Shown piece after piece: positions 1-7,239 of a stretch of 14,774 bases of DNA. The stretch's first letter is position 1, and each line of letters starts with the position of its first letter. Below the pieces are notes generated by a model. The model saw only the letters and a list, made by a program, of their open reading frames with translations. It was not told the DNA's origin and did no database searches. The position numbers were made by a program, and so were the translations under genes. The stretch is from Holosporaceae bacterium (lineage in GTDB: Bacteria; Pseudomonadota; Alphaproteobacteria; UBA3830), in assembly GCA_031284345.1 (NCBI GenBank), contig JAITAC010000013.1, positions 1 to 14,774 on the forward strand. Reading direction: 5' to 3'.

Positions 1-273
1 CCCAGAAGAAATTTGGATAATTCAAAATGGGATTTGGTATCACAACTCCGAGAGAAGGAAGAAAATATATAATAAAAATGTAAGATAGGCCTCTGAATCA
101 GGATGTTACAGAATCCGTAAGATGATAAAGCAGAAAGGTAATAATATTTTACTTGTTTTTGTATAAAAATATGATATAGCATAAAAATGTAGGATTATTG
201 CGAATTGCAGTGAAAACAATAAATTGTTGCAATATCTTTTTGTTTTAGTCAATTGAAAAACGGAGAAACATTC
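1..273. other. AT-rich leader with no confident gene
   Basis: This stretch precedes the ankyrin gene. Two forward frames are open from the left edge, one closing at 70-72 and one at 91-93. Either could be the C-terminal tail of a gene that starts outside the window, but neither tail is recognisable. The rest is very AT-rich, with an imperfect hairpin around 204-233 followed by a T-rich run. I see no tRNA and no convincing promoter; the many TATA-like strings are uninformative at this composition. Confidence 0.4.
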
Positions 274-3200
274 ATGATGCGTAATAAATGGTTAATAATA
301 TTAGGAGTCCTATGGGAAGTGTCGAGCTCCGCCGTAACAACTGCTGTAGCGCCGAATATTAATTGGGAGTCCGTATCTAAAAAATTAAGCAATGCACTTA
401 TGAAAATCTCCCGGAATGATAAAAATATAGACGAACTAGAAAATATACTAGCAATTTATCCCGACGCCATGCGCCAAACCTTTCTCAACATCTGCATTTG
501 CACAGAAGAAGAATGCACTCCCTCCAATGGAATGCTTATATTTCACATCGAGTATAAAATCGCCAACGAAGCCGAAATCCTTAGTATTCTGGACGGCTAT
601 GCAAAACTAAAAAATATCGATCCGAAACTACATGAACAATTAGCGCCACTTCTTTCTAATCCCACCAACAACGCCCACTCTCCACTTGTGGACGCCATAC
701 AGGTAACAAACGACACCATCGCAAAATGTTTGATTGCTAATGGCGTAGATCTAAACATAGATGCTCCCCTCTATTACGCCCTACTATTCGATAACGTCGA
801 TTTGGCGGTTCTTTTGCTTAAAAATGGAGCAGACGTCAATAAAAGCAATCCACTTTGCATCGCCATACAAAAAAAAATGAATTACATTGCCATATCCCTA
901 ATCAATCACTCCAACATCGACATAAATGCAATATCTGATGAATATGGCTCTGCACTCGATAACGCCATATATGCTAATAATCATGATCTCGTAACTCTTC
1001 TGCTTGAAAAAGGAGCCACCATAAACGAAAACTCTCCGCTCAATATTGCCATAACAAATCAAATGAATGAATTAATAATCTCTCTAATTAAACAAAATAT
1101 CATTGATGTAAATAGATATTCACAGGGAGAAACTTTGCTCTACCGCGCCCTGGTAGGAAAAAATAATACCATTGCAAGATTCCTAATTGACAACGGAGCT
1201 GATGTGAATATATGTAATCCGCTATGTCCCGTCGCCCTGATGGGAAACGAAGACATTCTTGAACTTTTGATCGAAAAAGGAGCTAACGTAAATACTAACC
1301 TCCCACTCAATATCGCTATACAATGTGAAAGGAATATTTGCTCAAGACTTTTAATCAAGCATGGAGCAGACGTCAATAAAGGCAATCCGCTCCGCTTCGC
1401 CGTTAGTAGCGGAAATTATGAAATTACCCAACTCCTAATCGAAAATGGAGCCAGTATAAATAAAAATGATCTGATTCCTCTCGCCCTAAAAAGCAAAAAT
1501 GAAGCTCTCGTGCTATACCTAATAAAAAAAGGAGCCGAACTAAATAAAGAAGATTCACTCATCGCCGCCATACAAAATAAAATGAATGACGTCGCAAAAT
1601 ATTTGATCGATTCCGGTAATATTAACATAAATAAAAATTTAAAAATCACCTCTGATAAGGCTATAACGACATTTCTTTGCTTGGCCATAAAAGAAAAAAA
1701 CGATGCCATCGCCCAATTACTAATTGAAAACGGAGCAGACATAAACGATAAAAATATATTTTACGACGTTGTCACAAAAGAACGATTTGCCATAGCGGAC
1801 GTTTTGTTAACTAAAATAAATATAGAAGCCATGGAAAAAAATATCGGCTATATTTTGCTCCGCTACGCCATTGAACATGACAATATAAACATACTGACGT
1901 TTTTGCTGAATAAACCCGGATTCGTTAACATCTCCGCCAAAGAATCTTACGGCGATTTGCAGAATACAACGGCACTATATGCCGCAATTTACATGAAAAC
2001 AAACGAATCATTATTAAAGTTGCTCCTTGATCATGCAGATAAAGATACCATAAACTATGTCTATACAAAAAATATGCAAAGAACAGTAACCGATAATAAA
2101 AAACAATATACGTTTTCCGTGATACATAAAAATACCTCTCTTGGTTGCCTAATGCAAAATAAATTTTATCATCTGGCGCCAAATTTTATAGAAAAAGGAG
2201 CCGATCCCAATATACCTATTTCATTAGTTCCGGAGATTTCTTGCGATAGTAATATAATTATTAGAAACACTACGCCGCTTTACATTGCTCTGGAGCAGAA
2301 ACAATATGAATTAGCGCTACTCATGATTAAACACAAAGCCAACGTAAGCGTGCGCTGTAGTAAACAAATTGTTTCGAATAGTGTATCCATTAATCAAATG
2401 CAAACTCCTCTGCATTTGATACATCAATTTGTAACACAATTATTCCCCAACGCGAACTTGTATGACGGACAATATCAGGATGAATTGGAAAAAATTTGCG
2501 AACAATTTAAAATTGATCCCAATGACTGGATTAAAAAAATGATTTTGCAAAATCCAATCAGAGAAAATATAAATAAATTATGTATACTAATAGAACAAGA
2601 ACAAAATGAAGCTTTCAAAAAATCTCTAAAAAGGATATTAGAACTTATAGGAGATGACGGCAATATTTTCGCCCAAAAAGCGCTGATTGATCTTAACATT
2701 TGGCCTAAATCTTCGGAACTGCAAAAGGATTTGGAAAATAAAATTTCCGAGAGCGCTCAAAAAAATATATTCACCAACTATAAAATTACATGCCCTCTCA
2801 AAACCGCAGAAGATTTCGATAAATATTTAGAGGAAGTAGCCGAAAAAGCAGTAGCCGAAAAAAAGGCATATAAAACGAAAAATTACTGGATTCATTTCAT
2901 TGATAGTTTAGTAGCTCCCAATAAATATGGCTGGAAGTTGCATATTTCTACGATCCCATCGAAAACCAAAGAAATTGCGGAAATTGTTCTACCATTCTGT
3001 GAAAAAAATAAGATTTCTCACAAGATACTGAGCTCCATGTCCATATTGCTAAGTCAGTATGACTATGCGAAATTTCCCGCCAATAATCAACCGCTTTTAT
3101 CCCAAAGAGGGAAACATATTGTGATTTATCCCACCAATGACGAAGAAGCAGAGATGATTGTTCAAACTCTAAATAAACAATTCCTAGAAGCTGGCTTTAG

Positions 3201-3495
3201 TCGAAAAGATTTTACTTACGTGCATGGTGATTTTCGCGTTGGCCCTTCTGGTGGAATCTATACAAGATTCTGTGTTTTCAATGAACTCTACAACACCACG
3301 AGGGGAATCGCTTACATTGATGAAGACACTCTTAAAATATGTGCACAAGACCGTAATATTGAGTGGACACAATATCTGCATCCTTTCCAAGAAATCGGAT
3401 TATGGAATCGGGAAGAAGATATCACTCACAAAACAGTTTTTGAAATTATGAATTACCTAAAGGAAGACTACAATTTTGAGCTCGATATATTTTAG
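274..3495 (+). CDS. secreted ankyrin-repeat protein with C-terminal OspF/LanKC-like lyase domain
   Basis: A 1073-residue protein. I start it at ATG 274 because GGAG (262-265) lies 8 nt upstream; an in-frame TTG at 253 has no such site. The N-terminus (MMRNKWLIILGVLWEV...) has a basic start, a hydrophobic core and Ala-rich residues, so a Sec signal peptide is likely, with cleavage near the AVA-P stretch. Residues about 135-492 are consecutive ankyrin units of mostly 28 residues (pattern PLxxAI...LLIxxGADVN). More degenerate units continue to about residue 720, then a helical, charged linker. Residues about 871-1005 resemble the phospho-Ser/Thr lyase fold shared by OspF/SpvC/HopAI1 effectors and the N-terminal domain of class III/IV lanthipeptide synthetases: WKLHIS with K888 and H890, K917, QRGKHIVIYP with R945 and K947, and DFRVGPSGGIYTRF with R988 and R998. 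The exported repeat architecture suggests a host-directed effector. This is inferred by motif reading, not alignment, so the ankyrin call is firm and the lyase call moderate. Confidence 0.85.
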   Translation: MMRNKWLIILGVLWEVSSSAVTTAVAPNINWESVSKKLSNALMKISRNDKNIDELENILAIYPDAMRQTFLNICICTEEECTPSNGMLIFHIEYKIANEAEILSILDGYAKLKNIDPKLHEQLAPLLSNPTNNAHSPLVDAIQVTNDTIAKCLIANGVDLNIDAPLYYALLFDNVDLAVLLLKNGADVNKSNPLCIAIQKKMNYIAISLINHSNIDINAISDEYGSALDNAIYANNHDLVTLLLEKGATINENSPLNIAITNQMNELIISLIKQNIIDVNRYSQGETLLYRALVGKNNTIARFLIDNGADVNICNPLCPVALMGNEDILELLIEKGANVNTNLPLNIAIQCERNICSRLLIKHGADVNKGNPLRFAVSSGNYEITQLLIENGASINKNDLIPLALKSKNEALVLYLIKKGAELNKEDSLIAAIQNKMNDVAKYLIDSGNININKNLKITSDKAITTFLCLAIKEKNDAIAQLLIENGADINDKNIFYDVVTKERFAIADVLLTKINIEAMEKNIGYILLRYAIEHDNINILTFLLNKPGFVNISAKESYGDLQNTTALYAAIYMKTNESLLKLLLDHADKDTINYVYTKNMQRTVTDNKKQYTFSVIHKNTSLGCLMQNKFYHLAPNFIEKGADPNIPISLVPEISCDSNIIIRNTTPLYIALEQKQYELALLMIKHKANVSVRCSKQIVSNSVSINQMQTPLHLIHQFVTQLFPNANLYDGQYQDELEKICEQFKIDPNDWIKKMILQNPIRENINKLCILIEQEQNEAFKKSLKRILELIGDDGNIFAQKALIDLNIWPKSSELQKDLENKISESAQKNIFTNYKITCPLKTAEDFDKYLEEVAEKAVAEKKAYKTKNYWIHFIDSLVAPNKYGWKLHISTIPSKTKEIAEIVLPFCEKNKISHKILSSMSILLSQYDYAKFPANNQPLLSQRGKHIVIYPTNDEEAEMIVQTLNKQFLEAGFSRKDFTYVHGDFRVGPSGGIYTRFCVFNELYNTTRGIAYIDEDTLKICAQDRNIEWTQYLHPFQEIGLWNREEDITHKTVFEIMNYLKEDYNFELDIF
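676..1749 (+). repeat. tandem ankyrin repeats, short 28-residue form
   Basis: This in-gene block encodes residues about 135-492 of the ankyrin protein. It holds about twelve consecutive units. Several are exactly 28 residues from one PL to the next, which is an 84-nt period. The hallmark GADVN or GANVN is followed by only two or three residues before the next PL, so the beta-hairpin loop is about five residues shorter than in the usual 33-residue unit. Three units (around 900-950, 1080-1120 and 1610-1670) are a little longer. Confidence 0.85.
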
Positions 3496-3560
3496 AAAGT
3501 TTTTTTGAAAAAAAATCTTTATGGTGATTTTCAAAAATTTACGCAGCACAAATCAATTAA

Positions 3561-3589
3561 TTGAAAAAAAACATTATTTGATATATCAT
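3561..3589 (+). promoter_or_regulatory. candidate sigma-70 promoter for infA
   Basis: TTGAAA (3561-3566) and TATCAT (3584-3589) are separated by 17 bp. The -10 matches the consensus at five of six positions and the -35 at four of six. Initiation near 3596 would leave a leader of under 20 nt before the GAGGAG site at 3602-3607. The surroundings are AT-rich, so chance matches are possible. Confidence 0.45.
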
Positions 3590-3612
3590 CTTATAGTTTT
3601 TGAGGAGTTTTT

Positions 3613-3831
3613 ATGCCTAAGGAAGATTTGATAGAATTCTCTGGCGAGGTTATTGAGGTATTACCGAACGCTATGTTTCGGGTAAAGCTTGAAAATGACC
3701 ATATTATTTTGGCTCATACGTCAGGCAGAATGAAAAAGAATAGAATTCGTGTTTTAGCCGGAGATAAAGTTACCATTGAGATGACTACCTATGATTTTAC
3801 CAAAGGTCGCATAATTTTTAGATCCAAGTAA
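3613..3831 (+). CDS. infA: translation initiation factor IF-1
   Basis: The 72-residue product is the standard length of bacterial IF-1. It is a single OB-fold (S1-like) protein that binds the A site of the 30S subunit and helps IF-2 and IF-3 select the initiator tRNA. The sequence is family-typical throughout: [20 protein letters not shown] at the N-terminus, [17 protein letters not shown] in the middle, and a C-terminal TKGRIIFR. The start is fixed by a strong GAGGAG Shine-Dalgarno at 3602-3607, 5 nt before the ATG. It appears to head the forward housekeeping run, with its own promoter after the ankyrin gene. The downstream gene follows after 72 nt. Confidence 0.97.
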   Translation: MPKEDLIEFSGEVIEVLPNAMFRVKLENDHIILAHTSGRMKKNRIRVLAGDKVTIEMTTYDFTKGRIIFRSK

Positions 3832-3903
3832 TTATTTTTTTACCTGCCTGCGGTAATTTACTTATATCATGGTGGCTTTTTTATTTTTGACGGGGGCTGG
3901 CTT

Positions 3904-4428
3904 GTGTCTTTAATTTTTGGGAAGCGGGTATTTGATTCACTGAACAAGCTTATTACGGAAGAGTTTACGGTTGCGTATACGTTTTTGGCCATGTCCAGTG
4001 TTTTGGCGGACATGGGGCTGGAGGGGTGTTCTCTTTGGGCGGAAGCTCAGTCGGAGAAGCGAGTTATGCGTTCCATGCGCGTATACCGTCACATAAGACT
4101 GCGGAACGGCAGAGTGAGATTTTTGCAGATACCGTCTCCCAAGCAAGATTGGCGAGCGCCATTGCATATATTTGAAGAAATTTTTAAGATAGAGCAGAGG
4201 ATATCGGCGAACATAATAGCTATTTATGAGTTCACGTTGGGAGATAAGGATTATCAAACGAAGGGAATGATAGAATGGTTCATCGAAGATCAAATGAAAA
4301 ATGAGGCGTTTACAGAGGATCTTCTCAATAGATTCCGGAAAATGCAGACGACGGATCTCGGTGTATTTATGTTTGACGAAGAAATGGAACGCAAAGTATC
4401 AAGAGACAACTTTAAGGAGATTACGTGA
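3904..4428 (+). CDS. ferritin-like protein with altered ferroxidase centre
   Basis: A 174-residue product resembling bacterial non-haem ferritins (four-helix, 24-subunit iron stores). Helix A (EEFTVAYTFLAMS), the NGRVRFLQIPSPKQDW turn, helix C (KIEQRI) and helix D (IEWFIEDQ) all align by eye to E. coli FtnA. The E17, E94 and Q127 equivalents are present (E20, E97, Q130). The helix B ligands are not: the residues matching E50 and H53 are R53 and R56, and the E130 match is N133. Iron oxidation at a normal di-iron site therefore looks impaired. I considered a frameshift in helix B, but the flanks align without a gap in one frame. The start is GTG with a weak G-rich site upstream (GGGGG near 3892). 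The stop overlaps the fni start (GTGA), so the two are probably translationally coupled. Confidence 0.75.
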   Translation: MSLIFGKRVFDSLNKLITEEFTVAYTFLAMSSVLADMGLEGCSLWAEAQSEKRVMRSMRVYRHIRLRNGRVRFLQIPSPKQDWRAPLHIFEEIFKIEQRISANIIAIYEFTLGDKDYQTKGMIEWFIEDQMKNEAFTEDLLNRFRKMQTTDLGVFMFDEEMERKVSRDNFKEIT

Positions 4429-5519
4429 GCAAATTTCTTCCAGATCCAGCTGTGCAGCCTCGTAATAGCGCGCAGGCGAGTGGTTTATCGAAGGAGCGAA
4501 AAGAACTTTCGACCCGAAAGGACGAGCATATTTCCATAGCATTGGCAGAATCTTCTCCGGTAGAGTTGGATTCCGGATTTAAAAATTACAGACTGGAGCA
4601 CAATGCGCTGCCGGAAATGAATTTTTCGGAAATAGATACATCTCTTAATGTTCTTGGAAGAAAAATGAATTTGCCAATTATGATTTCGCCCATTACCGGA
4701 GGTTCGGAAAAAAGTAGAAAAATCAACAAAGCGTTGTCGGAGCTGGCCAATGATTTCAAAATAGGCTTTGCCGTTGGGAGTCAGAGAGGAGCGCTGACAA
4801 ACAGTTCTCTGGAAATAACCTATAAAATAAGAAAATATGCTCCGGATATTCTGGTATTTGCAAATTTCGGCGCCGTACAATTGAATTATGGATTTTCCAT
4901 AGACGAATGCCGAAGAGCCATAGAAATGATAGACGCCGACGCCATAGTACTGCATTTGAATCCACTGCACGAGGTGTTTCAGGCGGGAGGCAATACTGAT
5001 TTTTCCGGTCTACTTCATAAAATAGAAAAAATTTGTTCAAAATTGGAGGCTCCGGTGGTGGTGAAAGAAGTCGGCTACGGCATATCGGCGACGGTGGCCC
5101 AAAGGCTTGCCAACGTCGGCGTCTACGCCATAGATGTGGCCGGAGCCGGATCCATCTCCTGGCCAGAAATCGAAAGAAAAAGATCCAACGACGTCGTCGT
5201 ACATAATGCATCTAAGGCGTTCATCGGATGGGGAAATCCAACTGCCGAATGCATAGAAAGTATCGCCACTCATGTGAAAAATATAAAAATTATCGCCAGC
5301 GGCGGAGTTAGAAACGGTGTCGATATCGCCAAATCGATCGCTCTGGGAGCGGACTTCTGCGGCAATGCGTCGGAATTTCTAAAAAGAGCAACCGTATCGC
5401 GGTCGGAATGCGAAATATTCATGGAATCTTTGATTCTTGAATTAAAAACAGCTATGTTGTGCACCAGTTGCAAAAATATTTTGGAATTAAAAAAAGCAAA
5501 AATAAAAAAAGTTGTGTAG
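4425..5519 (+). CDS. fni: isopentenyl-diphosphate delta-isomerase, type 2 (FMN-dependent)
   Basis: A 364-residue product interconverting IPP and DMAPP, the C5 isoprenoid precursors. Type 2 enzymes are FMN- and Mg-dependent TIM barrels needing NAD(P)H to reduce the flavin. Family motifs in order: RKDEHISIAL near residue 31, PIMISPITGGSE, FAVGSQRGAL, HLNPLHE at about 177-183, VVVKEVGYGIS, DVAGAGSISWPEIE and IIASGGVRNGVDIAKS, then a Cys-containing tail. The usual active-site string is HLNPLQE; here the Gln is His182. The GTG start overlaps the ferritin stop and has AAGGAG at 4414-4419. From memory, obligate intracellular rickettsiae keep this enzyme while importing host isoprenoid precursors, a plausible role here. 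ettA follows after 21 nt, suggesting one transcript. Confidence 0.93.
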   Translation: MSKFLPDPAVQPRNSAQASGLSKERKELSTRKDEHISIALAESSPVELDSGFKNYRLEHNALPEMNFSEIDTSLNVLGRKMNLPIMISPITGGSEKSRKINKALSELANDFKIGFAVGSQRGALTNSSLEITYKIRKYAPDILVFANFGAVQLNYGFSIDECRRAIEMIDADAIVLHLNPLHEVFQAGGNTDFSGLLHKIEKICSKLEAPVVVKEVGYGISATVAQRLANVGVYAIDVAGAGSISWPEIERKRSNDVVVHNASKAFIGWGNPTAECIESIATHVKNIKIIASGGVRNGVDIAKSIALGADFCGNASEFLKRATVSRSECEIFMESLILELKTAMLCTSCKNILELKKAKIKKVV

Positions 5520-5540
5520 TTTTTTTCGTAAGGAATTGTT

Positions 5541-7220
5541 ATGGCTTCTTATCAATATATATACGTCATGAAGGGTGCTTCCAAGGTTTATCCCGGAGGC
5601 AAGCAGGTTTTAAAAGAGACATGGCTCTCATTTTTCCCAGACGCCAAAATTGGCATTATTGGAAATAACGGAGCTGGAAAATCTACACTGCTGAAAATAA
5701 TGGCCGGCATCGACAAGAATTTCAACGGCGAGGCATGGTTGGCCAAAGGAGCTTCCGTCGGCTATCTCCCGCAGGAACCAGAGCTGAATAACGATCAGAC
5801 AGTGTATGAAAACATAGTCGCAGCACTGGCGGATAAAAAAGCCATTCTAGATGAGTTCGATATCACTTCGGCGAAATTTGCGGAAGTAACGTCCGAAGAA
5901 GAGATGAATGAACTTATTGCCGAACAAGCGGAACTACAGGAAAAAATAGACGTTCTTGATCTTTGGGACCTAGATAGAACCGTGGAAATAGCCATGGAGG
6001 CACTTCGATGTCCGGCAGCGGATACTCGGGTGGAAAACCTGTCCGGAGGCGAAAAAAGAAGAGTCGCCCTGTGCAAACTGCTGCTACAGAAGCCAGATTT
6101 GCTGCTGTTGGATGAGCCAACCAACCATCTGGATGCGGAATCGGTGGCTTGGCTTGAGGAATATCTGCAGAATTACAAAGGCGCCGTCGTTCTGGTGACT
6201 CATGACAGATATTTCCTCGATAATGTGGTCGGCTGGATATTGGAATTGGATCGCGGCAACACATATCCATTCGAAGGAAACTATTCTGCATGGTTGGAGG
6301 AGAGACAAAAACGCAACGAGCAGGAGGATAAAAAAGAAACCGATCGACAGCGTTTCCTCGCTCGGGAATTGGAATGGATCCGTCAGTCTCCGAAGGCTCG
6401 CCACGCCAAAAGCAAAGCTAGAATCAATAGCTACGAACAGATGCTGGCGCAGGAAAATACCCGTAACTACAGTACATCAACATTGTATATTCCGTCTGGT
6501 CCGCGTCTGGGAGACGTGGTCATAAACGCAAAATCCCTCGCAAAATCTTTCGAGGATAAGCTACTGTTCGAAAATCTATCGTTTGACCTCCCTCCGGGCG
6601 GTATCGTGGGAGTCATTGGCGCCAACGGAGCCGGAAAAAGTACGCTTTTAAAAATATTGACCGGTCAGGAAATCCCAGATTCTGGCACCATAAAAATAGG
6701 TGAAACCGTAAAAATGGCCTACGTAGACCAAAGCAGAGACGCTTTGGATAATAAAAAAACCGTCTGGGAAGAAATATCCGATTCGCTGGACGAAATCGAG
6801 TTGGGAAATAGAAAAATTTCCAGCAGAGCCTACGTTTCAAATTTTGGCTTCCGAGGAACTGATCAGCAAAAATATATCAATCAGCTATCCGGAGGTGAAC
6901 GCAATAGAGTCCATCTGGCCAAAACAATGAAATCCGGCGCCAACGTTATACTGCTGGATGAACCCACCAACGATCTGGATGTCGATACACTGAGAAGCCT
7001 CGAAGATGCACTACTGGATTTCGCCGGATGCGCCGTTGTCATTAGTCACGATCGCTGGTTCCTTGATAGAATTTCCACGCATATATTGTCGTTCGAAGGC
7101 GAAAGCCAAGTGGACTGGTTCCAGGGCGATTTCACCGCCTACGAAGATGATAAAAAACGCAGATTAGGCATAGATGAATTAATTCCCCAGCGAATAAAAT
7201 ACAAAAAACTGTCACGTTAA
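5541..7220 (+). CDS. ettA: ABC-F ATPase, energy-dependent translational throttle EttA
   Basis: A 559-residue soluble protein with two ABC ATPase domains and no membrane segments, close in length and sequence to E. coli EttA (about 555). ABC-F proteins bind the ribosomal E site; EttA couples the first peptide-bond steps to the ATP/ADP ratio. Domain 1 has Walker A GNNGAGKST (41-49), signature LSGGE (167-171) and Walker B LLLLDEPTNHLD (DEP at 191-193). Domain 2 has GANGAGKST (360-368), LSGGE (449-453) and LLDEPTNDLD (DEP at 473-475). The P-site interaction linker lies between them, with the basic run KARHAKSKARIN. The C-terminus ends PQRIKYKKLSR, as in EttA. The start ATG has TAAGGA about 6 nt upstream. 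All catalytic motifs are intact. Confidence 0.96.
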   Translation: MASYQYIYVMKGASKVYPGGKQVLKETWLSFFPDAKIGIIGNNGAGKSTLLKIMAGIDKNFNGEAWLAKGASVGYLPQEPELNNDQTVYENIVAALADKKAILDEFDITSAKFAEVTSEEEMNELIAEQAELQEKIDVLDLWDLDRTVEIAMEALRCPAADTRVENLSGGEKRRVALCKLLLQKPDLLLLDEPTNHLDAESVAWLEEYLQNYKGAVVLVTHDRYFLDNVVGWILELDRGNTYPFEGNYSAWLEERQKRNEQEDKKETDRQRFLARELEWIRQSPKARHAKSKARINSYEQMLAQENTRNYSTSTLYIPSGPRLGDVVINAKSLAKSFEDKLLFENLSFDLPPGGIVGVIGANGAGKSTLLKILTGQEIPDSGTIKIGETVKMAYVDQSRDALDNKKTVWEEISDSLDEIELGNRKISSRAYVSNFGFRGTDQQKYINQLSGGERNRVHLAKTMKSGANVILLDEPTNDLDVDTLRSLEDALLDFAGCAVVISHDRWFLDRISTHILSFEGESQVDWFQGDFTAYEDDKKRRLGIDELIPQRIKYKKLSR

Positions 7221-7239
7221 ACAAAAGGTGTGGTTTATT

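Noticed and set aside
1..93. Two forward frames open from the left edge, closing at 72 and 93
   Set aside because: Either could be the tail of an upstream gene, but neither has recognisable sequence, so I could not choose one as a CDS.
204..246. Hairpin ATTGCA/TGCAAT followed by T-rich sequence, possible terminator
   Set aside because: The stem is almost all A-T and bulged. It would lie within or just before the ankyrin leader, and such structures are expected by chance at this composition.
3839..3856. TTACC/GGTAA hairpin between infA and the ferritin gene
   Set aside because: Only 5 bp with no following T-tract, so not supported as a terminator.
4054..4110. Possible frameshift within helix B of the ferritin
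   Set aside because: One alternative frame hits a stop and the other does not restore a ferritin-like helix. The flanks align without a length change, so substitutions explain it better.
4485..5273. Long antisense open frames opposite fni
   Set aside because: They are unrelated to any family I know, mirror codon bias of fni, and overlap a clearly conserved gene along their full length.
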